Shown here in pieces: positions 21,987-30,470 of a stretch of DNA of 35,677 nucleotides (the stretch's first letter is position 1; the number at the start of each line of letters is the position of its first letter). The notes below the pieces were generated by a model. It saw only the letters and a list, made by a program, of their open reading frames with translations. It had not been told where the DNA came from and made no database searches. This DNA is from Oscillospiraceae bacterium. Lineage in GTDB: Bacteria > Bacillota > Clostridia > Oscillospirales > Ruminococcaceae. The stretch is from positions 1-35,677 of the forward strand of contig JAFSAW010000120.1 in assembly GCA_017442085.1 (NCBI GenBank), in the 5' to 3' direction. A program made the position numbers and the translations under genes.

Positions 21987-23102
21987 TTACAAATCCACCT
22001 TTGTATAGTATGTGTCAGGGTTCTGAGGGTCAAAAATCTGGTTGGACCAGAACAGGCATATCATTTCTTCATCGCCTGTGTTGGTAATGTTGTGTGTATA
22101 GCCCACAGGGATATCCACGACAGTTGGGTTGTCACCGCATACTTCATAGCGGATAATTTCGTTTGTAATCATATGGCGGAAGCTGATTGTTGCCTTGCCT
22201 TTGATAACAAAGAATTTTTCCACCTTTGTGTGATGCCAGTGGTCACCGCGGGTAATGCCCGGTTTTGTTGTGCTGATAAAAATCTGTCCGAAGCTCTCGC
22301 TTTTGATAAACTCTGCCAGCCAGCCGCGGTTGTCCTCGTTCTTTTTAAGCGGATAGCTGAAATCGTTGTTTTCAAGGTAGGACAGATAAGTGCCGTAAAG
22401 ACGCTGTTCCAGCAGACCGTTAAGGTTTGGCATAACCAGACTTTCGCGGTTTTTGCCAAAGGCCTGTATTGTGCCTGCAAGTCTGCCAAGTGTAATTTTG
22501 TGCAGGGTGTCAATTTCAAAGAAGCCTGCTGTGTAGTTTTCTCTGTTTTCAAAGATATCAACAAACTTTGCAATTACATCGTCGATATAGCACAAAGTAA
22601 GTTCATAGTTTGGGTCGTTAATCTGCAAAGGCAGGCCGTGTGCCACATTGTAGCAGAAAGTTGCCACAACTGTATTGTAGTTGGGCTTTGACCATTTACC
22701 GAATACGCCGTAAAGGCGCACAATGTATGCAGGGTTAAGGCCGTTGTTCAAAAACAGTTCTTCGCCCATTTTTTTGCTTTTGCCGTAGTCGTTGTCCAGA
22801 AGTGCCTGAATGGAGGAGGAAACAACAACACCGCAGCTGTTGCTGTTCTTTTTGAGAAGTTCCAGCAGCTTTGCGGAAAAATCTGTGTTGCCTTCATAAA
22901 ATTCGCTTGTGCTCTGCGGGCGGTTTACACCTGCAAGGTGAAACACAAAGTTGCAGTCAGCACAGTATTTATCCAGAGTTTCAAGACTGTCTTCGCGGTC
23001 AAACAGATAAAGGTTTGTATAGCCTTTCTGCAAAAGTGTTGCTGTCAGGTTTTTGCCCACAAAACCGCGGGCACCTGTGATAAGAATTTTTTTATCTTTC
23101 AA
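21987..23102 (-). CDS. capF: CapF/FnlB/WbjC bifunctional UDP-sugar epimerase-reductase
   Basis: A 371-residue two-domain protein, the same size as Staphylococcus aureus CapF (about 369). The N-terminal SDR domain has LITGARGFVGKNL, FHLAGVNRPQ and the Tyr-x3-Lys-type DYGKSKKMGEE. The C-terminal cupin domain has NRGWLAEFIK, TRGDHWHHTKVEKFFVIKGKA (metal-binding His) and IPVGYTHNITN. In CapF the cupin part epimerises C3 of the 4-keto sugar and the SDR part reduces it with NADPH, giving UDP-N-acetyl-L-pneumosamine-type product. It starts with TTG (GAGGAG upstream) and overlaps the end of capE by 11 bases. Confidence 0.94.
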   Translation of the reverse strand: MKDKKILITGARGFVGKNLTATLLQKGYTNLYLFDREDSLETLDKYCADCNFVFHLAGVNRPQSTSEFYEGNTDFSAKLLELLKKNSNSCGVVVSSSIQALLDNDYGKSKKMGEELFLNNGLNPAYIVRLYGVFGKWSKPNYNTVVATFCYNVAHGLPLQINDPNYELTLCYIDDVIAKFVDIFENRENYTAGFFEIDTLHKITLGRLAGTIQAFGKNRESLVMPNLNGLLEQRLYGTYLSYLENNDFSYPLKKNEDNRGWLAEFIKSESFGQIFISTTKPGITRGDHWHHTKVEKFFVIKGKATISFRHMITNEIIRYEVCGDNPTVVDIPVGYTHNITNTGDEEMICLFWSNQIFDPQNPDTYYTKVDL

Positions 23103-24132
23103 GTTTAGCCAGCTCCTCTTTGATATAGTCTGTTGTCTTCATCTTTGCAATTGTGCCTTCAATGTCAAGACGTTCTGTGTTGTGGCTGTTGTACTGGTGC
23201 AGAACCTTTTCTTCTGTTCTGCCTTCTACAAAATATTTGTCATAGTTAAGGTCGCGGTTGTCAGCAGGCACGCGGTAGTAGCCGCCCATATCGATTGCCT
23301 TTGCTGCTTCTTCTTCTGTAAGCAGTGTTTCGTACAGTTTTTCACCGTGTCTTTCGCCGATGATTTTTATGCCTGTGTCGCCAAACAGCTGCTGTGTTGC
23401 TTTTGCAAGGTCGCCGATTGTGCATGCAGGTGATTTCTGCACAAACAGGTCGCCCGGCTGGCCGTTTGTAAATGCAAATACAACAAGGTCAACAGCTTCG
23501 TCAAGGTTCATAAGAAAACGTGTCATTTCAGGGTTTGTAATTGTAAGCGGTTTGCCCTGTCTTATCTGTTCGCGGAAAAGCGGAATAACACTGCCGCGGC
23601 TGCACATAACGTTGCCGTATCTTGTGCAGCAGATTGTTGTTTTTTCAGGGTCAACTGTTCTGGATTTTGCCACAATAACCTTTTCCATCATAGCCTTGGA
23701 GATACCCATTGCATTGATTGGGTATGCAGCCTTGTCTGTGGAAAGGCAAACAACTCTTTTTACACCGTGACGGATAGCACTTGTAAGCACGTTTTCTGTG
23801 CCCAGTACATTTGTTTTTACTGCTTCAACAGGGAAAAACTCACAGCTTGGCACCTGTTTGAGTGCTGCAGCATGGAAGATAAAGTCAACGCCGTTCATGG
23901 CATTGTCCACACTGTTGATATCTCTTACATCGCCGATATAAAATTTAACCTTCTGGCTTTCAACGGGATACTGCACCTGCAGGTCGTGACGCATATCGTC
24001 CTGTTTCTTCTCGTCACGGCTGAAGATGCGGATTTCGCCGATATCGGTTGTTAAAAAGTGTTTGAGTACTGTATGACCAAAGCTGCCTGTGCCGCCTGTA
24101 ATCAAAAGGGTTTTGCCTGTAAAAACTGACAT
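23092..24132 (-). CDS. capE: CapE/FnlA UDP-GlcNAc 4,6-dehydratase/5-epimerase
   Basis: A 346-residue extended SDR enzyme: TLLITGGTGSFGHTVLKHFL (NAD-binding), IRIFSRDEKKQDDMR, DFIFHAAALKQVPSCEFFPVEAVKTNVLG, a modified catalytic triad region with DKAAYPINAMGISKAMME (the Met replacing the usual Tyr is characteristic of this group) and CCTRYGNVMCSRGSVIPLF. It carries out 4,6-dehydration and 5-epimerisation of UDP-GlcNAc, the first step towards UDP-L-FucNAc. GGAGG lies eight bases before the ATG at 24130-24132; an upstream ATG at 24183 would add 17 residues unlike the family. It is the first gene of the minus-strand cluster. Confidence 0.95.
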   Translation of the reverse strand: MSVFTGKTLLITGGTGSFGHTVLKHFLTTDIGEIRIFSRDEKKQDDMRHDLQVQYPVESQKVKFYIGDVRDINSVDNAMNGVDFIFHAAALKQVPSCEFFPVEAVKTNVLGTENVLTSAIRHGVKRVVCLSTDKAAYPINAMGISKAMMEKVIVAKSRTVDPEKTTICCTRYGNVMCSRGSVIPLFREQIRQGKPLTITNPEMTRFLMNLDEAVDLVVFAFTNGQPGDLFVQKSPACTIGDLAKATQQLFGDTGIKIIGERHGEKLYETLLTEEEAAKAIDMGGYYRVPADNRDLNYDKYFVEGRTEEKVLHQYNSHNTERLDIEGTIAKMKTTDYIKEELAKLER

Positions 24133-24191
24133 AATATATCCTCCAAAGCATAGCTTTAATTTACAAAATTGATATGCGAACACATATATTC

Positions 24192-24220
24192 AATTTATTC
24201 TAACATATTTTTCATAACAA
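24192..24220 (-). promoter_or_regulatory. possible promoter of the capE cluster
   Basis: On the minus strand TTGTTA (24220-24215) and TAAATT (24197-24192) are 17 bases apart, about 60 bases before the capE ATG. The -10 match is only moderate. The 24133-24335 gap is very AT-rich and must also hold the pepT promoter; a TTGATT/TAGAAT pair on the plus strand (24257 and 24278) has a short 15-base spacer. Confidence 0.35.
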
Positions 24221-24335
24221 TAAAAGTATATAAAGCAAAAATTGCATAAAAATATGTTGATTTTTTATATTTTGTGGTAGAATAAAAACATAAAATAAAC
24301 TGTGCTGTTAACCACACAGCAGAAGGAGATTTAAA

Positions 24336-25556
24336 ATGAGCGTAACCGATAAATTTTTAAGCTACATAAAAATTTCTTCACCGTCTGATGAAAACTGTGA
24401 AAACTGTCCGTCTTCCCCTTGTCAGCTGGACGTTGCCGAATTTCTGAAAAACGAAATGACAGCTATGGGCCTTTGCGATGTAAGGGTGGAAAAAGGCTAT
24501 GTTTACGGCTGTCTGCCTGCAACAAAAGGATATGAAGATGTACCGTGTATAGGCTTTATTGCTCATATGGATACAGCCCCGGAATTCAGCGGCTGGGACA
24601 TAAAACCGCAGATTATAGAAAACTATGACGGCGGCGATGTTCTGCTTAAAGGCAGCGGCGATGTTTTAAGCCCTGCAGATTTCCCTGAGCTTGCTTCCTT
24701 TAAAGGCCATACACTTATCACAACCGACGGCACCACTCTGCTTGGCAGTGATGACAAGGCCGGTATTGCTGTTATTATGCAGGCTGTGGAAGAAATTATG
24801 GCACAGGATATTCCTCACGGCAAAATTGCTGTTGGCTTTACACCTGACGAAGAAATCGGCCGCGGTGCAGACCTTTTTGATGTGGAAGGCTTTGGTGCAC
24901 AGTTCGGCTATACCGTTGACGGCGGCCTGCCGGGAGAAATTGAATATCAGAATTTCAACGCATATTCCGCAACAGTAACAATCAACGGCCGTTCCATCCA
25001 CCCGGGTTCTTCCAAAAATCAGATGATAAACAGTCAGCGTGTTGCCATGGAATTTGACAGTATGCTGCCTTGCTTTGAAAGACCTGAATATACAGAAGGC
25101 TTTGAAGGTTTCTATCACCTGACAAACTTTGACGGCAGCACCGAAAAAACAGTGATGCACTATATTCTCCGCGACCACGATGATGAGAAAATAGTACAAA
25201 AAGTTAACCTTATGCACGAAATCGGCGCATTCATCAATAAAAAGTACGGCAAGGACCTTGTAACAGTTGAAACAAAGGAAAGCTACCGCAATATGAAATG
25301 CCAGATTCTGCCTCATTTCCACCTTATCGAAAATGCCCGCAAGGCTGTTGAAATGGCAGGTATGGTGCCAAAGGATGTTGCAATCCGCGGCGGCACAGAC
25401 GGTGCACGTTTAAGCTTTATGGGTCTGCCTTGTCCAAATCTGGCAACGGGCGGTATGAACTTTCACGGCAAATACGAGTGCAACACCAAGGAAAATATGG
25501 AAAAATGCACCGAGACAGTTAAAAATATCATCAGACTGTATGCTGAAAACAAATAA
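24336..25556 (+). CDS. pepT: peptidase T (aminotripeptidase)
   Basis: A 406-residue M20 family dizinc peptidase. Metal and catalytic motifs are FIAHMDTAPEFSG (His and Asp at about 76-78), TLLGSDDKAGIAVI (bridging Asp at about 140), FTPDEEIGRGAD (catalytic Glu pair at about 173-174), YTVDGG and the final NFHGKYE (His at about 379). The lid-domain segment SIHPGSSKNQMINS matches PepT. It removes the N-terminal residue from tripeptides in the cytoplasm and is used for peptide nutrition. AAGGAG lies eight bases before the ATG. It is a single-gene unit, divergent from the capsule cluster and closed by a strong terminator. Confidence 0.96.
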   Translation: MSVTDKFLSYIKISSPSDENCENCPSSPCQLDVAEFLKNEMTAMGLCDVRVEKGYVYGCLPATKGYEDVPCIGFIAHMDTAPEFSGWDIKPQIIENYDGGDVLLKGSGDVLSPADFPELASFKGHTLITTDGTTLLGSDDKAGIAVIMQAVEEIMAQDIPHGKIAVGFTPDEEIGRGADLFDVEGFGAQFGYTVDGGLPGEIEYQNFNAYSATVTINGRSIHPGSSKNQMINSQRVAMEFDSMLPCFERPEYTEGFEGFYHLTNFDGSTEKTVMHYILRDHDDEKIVQKVNLMHEIGAFINKKYGKDLVTVETKESYRNMKCQILPHFHLIENARKAVEMAGMVPKDVAIRGGTDGARLSFMGLPCPNLATGGMNFHGKYECNTKENMEKCTETVKNIIRLYAENK

Positions 25557-25616
25557 AAATCTGTGTGATAAAACAAGTGAAATAATACTGTTAAATCAAT
25601 AAATTTTTGAAACTCA

Positions 25617-25659
25617 AAAGGGATACTCAATTGTAAAAACTGAGTATCCCTTTATTTTT
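25617..25659. terminator. bidirectional terminator between pepT and the MFS gene
   Basis: A 13-bp perfect stem (25617-25629 with 25641-25653, core GGGATACTCA) has an 11-base loop and a T-rich tail TTTATTTTTC, between convergent genes. Confidence 0.88.
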
Positions 25660-25728
25660 CTGTATCGTTATTTCATAGGATTGCAGCACCGTATATTGGT
25701 ACATGTTTCGGATAACGGTCTGGCACTG

Positions 25729-26931
25729 TTACGGGTTTGGTGTTAAAACAGGTGTTTTCCGCCTGTTCAGAATGATAAGGGTTATCACCAGTATCAAAGG
25801 AAATACTGTTGCAGCCAGAAGACCTGTTTTAAGGCTGTTTTCATTCAATGCGGCAACAGCGCCTACAACTGAAGGACTTACCATAGCACCAAAATCACCT
25901 GCCAGGGCTAAAAATGCAAACATTGCGGTTCCGCCACGGGGGCAATTCTGCGAAGAAATGCTGATAGAACCCGGCCACATAATGCCGACAGCCATGCCGC
26001 AGAATGCACAGCCTGAAAGGCCGGAAACCGGCAGGGCAGAAAGGGCCGCCAGCAGATAACAGCCAAAGCACAGTGCACCGCAGAAAAGCATAACCCTGAC
26101 CAGATTAAGCCTGTGGCTGAACTTTCCGTACAGCACACGGGATATACCCATAAAAAATGCAAACATACCCGGGCCGGCCAGGTCACCGACAGTTTTGGAA
26201 ACACCAAGGGCAGACTCGGTAAAGGCAGATGCCCACTGAGCCATGCTGGCTTCGGATGCGCCAGAACATACCATAAGTATTATCATCAGCCAGAACACAG
26301 GTGTTTTAAGCAGTTTACAGACGCCCATACTTTTTCCGTCTTCAACCAGATGTTCAATAGGACAGTTTATAAAATTAAAGGTGTTGTACAGCGGCACCAG
26401 TGCCCAGATTAAAGCAAGAGCTTTCCAGTTTTCTGTGCCGAAAATATGGAAAAACAGGGTGGAGAACAAAATTACCCCCAGTGCACCCCAGCAGTAAAAG
26501 GAGTGCAGAAGGCTCATCACGCCGTCTTTGTTTTCAAAAGGGCAGGCCTCGACAATGGGGCTTACCAGAACTTCAATAAGGCCGCTGCCTGTGGCATAAA
26601 GCACCACCGAAATCAGTATGCCCGCAAAGGGGACAGGCAGCAGTTCGGGCAGAAATGCCATAAGGGCAATACCTGCAGCAGACAGAAGCTGTGATGCCAT
26701 AACACAGGGGCGGTAGCCTGCTTTGTCTGCAAATTTTGTGGCGGCAAGGTCAACAAAAAGCTGGGTCAGATAGAACACCAGCGGAATCATCGCAATCTTT
26801 TCAAGTGTAATTCCGTAGCTGCTTCTGAATGTTAAAAACAGCAGAGGTGTAAAATTTGCACTTATAGCCTGTGTGACAAAACCAAGATAGCAGGCTGTAA
26901 GTGTTTTTTTGTAATTTTTTTGCTTTGGCAT
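25729..26931 (-). CDS. MFS transporter, probably sugar or organic solute type
   Basis: A 400-residue transporter with about 12 membrane segments. Loop 2-3 has ATKFADKAGYRPCVM, the MFS signature form D-x3-G-x-R. The N-terminus TACYLGFVTQAISANFTPLLFLTFRSSYGIT resembles the FucP/YfkF-like MFS group. AAAGGA precedes the ATG. The AraC regulator gene ends 93 bases upstream on the same strand, so this carrier is its likely target. The substrate is not visible, but an AraC partner with a cupin sensor suggests a carbohydrate. Confidence 0.88.
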   Translation of the reverse strand: MPKQKNYKKTLTACYLGFVTQAISANFTPLLFLTFRSSYGITLEKIAMIPLVFYLTQLFVDLAATKFADKAGYRPCVMASQLLSAAGIALMAFLPELLPVPFAGILISVVLYATGSGLIEVLVSPIVEACPFENKDGVMSLLHSFYCWGALGVILFSTLFFHIFGTENWKALALIWALVPLYNTFNFINCPIEHLVEDGKSMGVCKLLKTPVFWLMIILMVCSGASEASMAQWASAFTESALGVSKTVGDLAGPGMFAFFMGISRVLYGKFSHRLNLVRVMLFCGALCFGCYLLAALSALPVSGLSGCAFCGMAVGIMWPGSISISSQNCPRGGTAMFAFLALAGDFGAMVSPSVVGAVAALNENSLKTGLLAATVFPLILVITLIILNRRKTPVLTPNP

Positions 26932-27024
26932 AACAATTTCCTTTGAGTTTGTATAAAATCTTCGGAATGTATTATATCATCACAATACGCTGTATAAAAT
27001 GTAAAAAATCGTCAGAATGAAGCA

Positions 27025-27915
27025 CTATTTACCCATAACGCTGTATTGGCTGGGACTGTAACCATATTTCTTTCTGAACTGACGGCTGAAATAATTAACC
27101 GAATTAAAACCGCAGGCATCACTGATTTGCTGAAGTGTATGCACTTTTTCATCAAGCATTCTGTGTGCTGTCTGAAGCCTGTATTGTATAAGTGCTTCAA
27201 CGGGGGAACACCCCATATATGTTTTAAAGCAGCGCCCTGCTTCGCTGCGGCTGATATCGGCGGCTTTGGCAATATCCTCAAGGGTTATTGTTTCGGCATA
27301 ATGCTGATATATGAACATCAGCATTTTTTGCAGACGGACCTGACTGTTAATCTGTATGCGGGAGACTTCGGATCTGGGCAGCTGTGCAGAATTCAGATTT
27401 ATAAATTCAAAAATACGGCTGATATTGCGCTGAACAGCCAGCTCATAGCATGGGGGCTGCCCTTTCATCAGCTTGTATATGTCGCTGATTAAACTGTGTA
27501 CCTCACCTGTAAAATCATCGCCATTGCGGAACACAATAAAAGGCAGAAAATCACACAGGGCAACAGTCTGAATGTATTTTTTGTAAAGAGTGCTTGTTTC
27601 AGGGGCAATCAGTGAACCCGAAAATACGATATTGGGCATAGGGTCGGGCAAATCGCCTGACAGCTGTCTGATGCCGTGCAGTACATTTACGTTGACAAAT
27701 ATGCTGTCACCCGGCTGCAGAACAATATGCTGCTGCCCAACCTGATAATCCAGAACACCCTTTGCCGCCGTTGCTATCTCAAAGCCGGTATGCCAGTGCA
27801 AAGGTCCGGCACGGTCAGGCAAGGAAGCCAGCTCGTCGTGATAGCAGGTGATGGGAAATTCTGCGTCGGTGTGGGGTATCTGCTCCTGCAGGTGATGGTT
27901 GAGTATTATAGGCAT
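27025..27915 (-). CDS. AraC-family transcriptional regulator with cupin sensor
   Basis: A 296-residue regulator. The N-terminal cupin domain (GPLHWHTGFEIATAAKG, LQPGDSIFVNVNVLHGI) is the usual sugar-binding or dimerising part. The C-terminal double helix-turn-helix domain covers about the last 100 residues, with ITLEDIAKAADISRSEAGRCFKTYMGCSPVEALIQYRLQTAHRML and ISDACGFNSVNYFSRQFRKKYGYSPSQY, a full AraC signature. The ATG at 27915 was chosen because a longer frame to 27987 runs into the end of the preceding gene; the ribosome site there is weak. It probably controls the downstream MFS gene. Confidence 0.9.
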   Translation of the reverse strand: MPIILNHHLQEQIPHTDAEFPITCYHDELASLPDRAGPLHWHTGFEIATAAKGVLDYQVGQQHIVLQPGDSIFVNVNVLHGIRQLSGDLPDPMPNIVFSGSLIAPETSTLYKKYIQTVALCDFLPFIVFRNGDDFTGEVHSLISDIYKLMKGQPPCYELAVQRNISRIFEFINLNSAQLPRSEVSRIQINSQVRLQKMLMFIYQHYAETITLEDIAKAADISRSEAGRCFKTYMGCSPVEALIQYRLQTAHRMLDEKVHTLQQISDACGFNSVNYFSRQFRKKYGYSPSQYSVMGK

Positions 27916-27955
27916 AATCCGTCTCTTTTTATATTGAAATTTGTTATTCCGCAAA

Positions 27956-28519
27956 TTATACGGGAAGGATAAAATACACCGTAACAATTATGGTGACTGC
28001 GGTAAAAATATTGTCGAAAATTCTGTAATAGCTTTCGCCTGCGGCACGGTTTCTGAAGAAAATGCTGTAAACTTTGGTGCTGTATATTTTTGACAGTGCC
28101 AGAAGCACATACAGAATGAATACCAAAAAATAAGGCTGTCCCGTCAGAAGCCCGCGGCTGCCTTCAAGGCTCTGGTCTGCAACTGCTGCCCAGTCTGTGC
28201 CGGGAAGAATGTCATCGGACATATTTTTGCTTTTTTCCACAGTGCCGTCCTTATAAACATTGACAGTGTATGCACCATCGATGGTTAAAGTGTCTTTGTC
28301 CACCTGCTTTTGCAGCACTATTTTTTTATACTCGGCAAAAGGATTCCGGCAGGTGTAGGTTACGGCAGTCAGGTTTGAGCTTTTACGGTAAAAATGTTCC
28401 TGGACAAAAATACCCTTGCTGAAAAAGGAAAGCCAGAAAACTATAAGGTAAATCACAAAAAATACAGACAGAATAAATAACTTGCTTGGTTTTATGGTAG
28501 GTTTGTTGTTTAAGTCCAT
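27956..28519 (-). CDS. membrane protein of unknown function, DUF3592-like topology
   Basis: I do not recognise this 187-residue protein with confidence. It has three predicted membrane segments (about 13-33, 130-148 and 168-186). Between the first and second lies an external domain of about 95 residues with TYTCRNPFAEYKKIVLQKQ and a repeated TYTVNVYKDGTVEK strand pattern, which could be a small beta-rich fold. AAGGAG is well placed before the ATG. It lies 40 bases upstream of the AraC gene on the same strand and is probably the first gene of that unit. DUF3592-type proteins share the layout, but that match is only by impression. Confidence 0.72.
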   Translation of the reverse strand: MDLNNKPTIKPSKLFILSVFFVIYLIVFWLSFFSKGIFVQEHFYRKSSNLTAVTYTCRNPFAEYKKIVLQKQVDKDTLTIDGAYTVNVYKDGTVEKSKNMSDDILPGTDWAAVADQSLEGSRGLLTGQPYFLVFILYVLLALSKIYSTKVYSIFFRNRAAGESYYRIFDNIFTAVTIIVTVYFILPV

Positions 28520-28683
28520 ATTTACTCCTTAATATAAATTCAGTGATTTTATGATACTATGCCGAAAAATAAAAATCAATTTTTACAACCATTTTTCACA
28601 AAAGTTATAAAATAAAATTATATGTTTTTGTCAGCTTTAAAAAATCAGCAAATAAACACTTGAAAAAAATAAACAATAGGGTA

Positions 28684-28692
28684 TGATATAAT
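28684..28692 (+). promoter_or_regulatory. extended -10 promoter of the glmU-like/prs/pth/mfd operon
   Basis: A perfect TATAAT (28687-28692) carries TG one base upstream. TTGAAA lies at 28660-28665 but 21 bases away, too far for a normal -35, so the extended -10 probably carries recognition. The ATG at 28745 is about 50 bases downstream. Confidence 0.6.
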
Positions 28693-28744
28693 TAGAATAT
28701 AGTGTACAGATGTGTACATTAATCTGCAGAAAAGGCGGTGTTTT

Positions 28745-29443
28745 ATGTCAGTAATTGAAAATGAAAAGAAATATCTGGAAATTATTTTAAAACACGAATC
28801 CAATGGTGTTGAGTTTCTTACAAGCCACGGCATTGTGATTGAAGAAGGTGTAAAAATCGGCAGAGGCACACAGATTCTTCCCGGTACAATCCTTAAAGGA
28901 AATACTGTTATCGGCGAAAACTGTGTTATTGGTCCAAACAGCATGCTGACAGACTGTACAATAGGTGACGGCGTTGTGTTCAATGCATCACAGGGTGCAG
29001 AGTCAGTGGTGGAAGACGGTGCAAAAATCGGTCCGTTCACACAGCTGCGTCCAAACAGTCACATCTGCAAAAAGGTTAAAATCGGCGACTTTGTCGAAGT
29101 TAAAAACTCCACTGTGGGCGAAGGCACATCAATTGCACATCTCACATATATTGGTGACAGTGATGTTGGCAGACATGTCAACTTCGGCTGCGGTGTTGTA
29201 ACGGTAAACTATGACGGTGCAAGCAAAAACCGCTGCACAATCGGTGATTATGCCTTTATCGGCTGCAACACAAACCTTATTGCACCTGTTAAGGTTGGCA
29301 ACGGCGCATATACAGCAGCAGGCTCCACAATTACAAAGGATGTTCCTGACGGCGACCTGGCAGTTGCCCGTGCAAGACAGGAAAACAAATCCCACTGGGC
29401 AGAGAAAAAACTCAGCGGATATATTGAAAAACATTCAAAATAA
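28745..29443 (+). CDS. GlmU acetyltransferase domain alone (left-handed beta helix)
   Basis: A 232-residue protein corresponding to the second half of GlmU. LKHESNGVEF resembles the GlmU linker, then hexapeptide coils KIGRGTQILPGTILKGNTVIGENCVIGPNS follow. The acetyltransferase core has GPFTQLRPNSHICKKVKIGDFVEVKNSTVGEG, SIAHLTYIGDSDVG (active-site His), NFGCGVVTVNYDGA and APVKVGNGAYTAAGSTITKDVP. It should acetylate glucosamine-1-phosphate to GlcNAc-1-phosphate for peptidoglycan synthesis. The pyrophosphorylase half (about 230 residues with LAAGxGTRM) is missing, and no trace of it lies in the 225 bases upstream. AAGGCGG suits the ATG at 28745. The following prs, pth and mfd mark this as the usual glmU place. 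Confidence 0.86.
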   Translation: MSVIENEKKYLEIILKHESNGVEFLTSHGIVIEEGVKIGRGTQILPGTILKGNTVIGENCVIGPNSMLTDCTIGDGVVFNASQGAESVVEDGAKIGPFTQLRPNSHICKKVKIGDFVEVKNSTVGEGTSIAHLTYIGDSDVGRHVNFGCGVVTVNYDGASKNRCTIGDYAFIGCNTNLIAPVKVGNGAYTAAGSTITKDVPDGDLAVARARQENKSHWAEKKLSGYIEKHSK

Positions 29444-29521
29444 AGGTAAAATAATTTAAGGCTTTAATATTTTTATCAAAAATATTCAAATACAGGACAC
29501 GAGAGAAAAAAGAGGTAAAAA

Positions 29522-30469
29522 ATGAACATTCATGGTAAAGACATTAAGATTTTCGCTGCAAACTCCAGCAAGGAACTTGCACAGAAAATTGCAGACGAGC
29601 TGGGTATGCCTTTGGGCAAATGCGAAGTAAGCACATTCTCTGACGGCGAAATTGCAGTTTCCATTCAGGAAACAGTTCGCGGCAGCGACGTTTTTGTAGT
29701 GCAGAGCACAAATGCACCTGTAAACAACAATCTTATGGAACTGCTCATTATGATTGACGCACTCAAACGTGCATCCGCTGGCCGCATCACAGCAGTTATG
29801 CCATATTACGGCTATGCACGTCAGGACAGAAAGAGCAAATCCCGTGACCCAATCACAGCTAAACTTGTTGCAGACCTTATCACAGCAGCAGGTGCAGACC
29901 GCGTGCTGACAATGGACCTTCACGCTGCACAGATTCAGGGTTTCTTCAACATTCCGCTTGACCACCTTGTTGGCATGCCTATTCTTGCAAGAGAATTTGT
30001 TAAAAAAGAAATTGAAGACCTTGTAGTAGTAAGCCCTGACCTTGGTTCCGTAACAAGAGCAAGAAACTTTGCAAACTACCTTGATGCACCAATTGCTATC
30101 ATTGACAAACGCCGTCCAAAAGCAAACGTTTCAGAAATTATGAACATCATCGGCGAAATCAAGGATAAAAATGTTGTTATCATCGACGACATTATCGATA
30201 CAGCAGGCACACTCTGCAACGCAGCAAACGCACTTAAAGAACGCGGTGCAAAATCCGTAAGAGCATGTGCAACACACGGTGTTCTTTCCGGCCCTGCAAT
30301 TCAGAGAATTCAGGATTCTGCAATTGAAGAACTTATCCTTCTTGACACAATCAAACTTCCGAAAGAAAAACATCTGGAAAAAATTGAAGTTGTTACAGTA
30401 GCAGAAGTATTTGCAGAAGCAATCAAGAGAATTTACAACGACCAGTGTCTCTCTTCTCTGTTTGACTGA
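29522..30469 (+). CDS. prs: ribose-phosphate pyrophosphokinase
   Basis: A 315-residue protein of normal length making PRPP from ribose-5-phosphate and ATP for nucleotide, His and Trp synthesis. Motifs include [68 protein letters not shown] (about 96-120), [13 protein letters not shown] (about 129-141) and the PRPP loop [20 protein letters not shown] (about 217-236). AGAGG precedes the ATG. It is 78 bases after the GlmU-like gene and 1 base before the pth start, as in the Bacillus glmU-prs-pth-mfd arrangement. Confidence 0.97.
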   Translation: MNIHGKDIKIFAANSSKELAQKIADELGMPLGKCEVSTFSDGEIAVSIQETVRGSDVFVVQSTNAPVNNNLMELLIMIDALKRASAGRITAVMPYYGYARQDRKSKSRDPITAKLVADLITAAGADRVLTMDLHAAQIQGFFNIPLDHLVGMPILAREFVKKEIEDLVVVSPDLGSVTRARNFANYLDAPIAIIDKRRPKANVSEIMNIIGEIKDKNVVIIDDIIDTAGTLCNAANALKERGAKSVRACATHGVLSGPAIQRIQDSAIEELILLDTIKLPKEKHLEKIEVVTVAEVFAEAIKRIYNDQCLSSLFD

Positions 30470-30470
30470 T

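Noticed and set aside
20254..24155. AAGCATAGCT shared by the gap before the WbuB-like gene (20254-20263) and the capE leader (24146-24155)
   Set aside because: A ten-base match in two AT-rich leaders of a 35-kb window can occur by chance, and its position relative to the genes differs.
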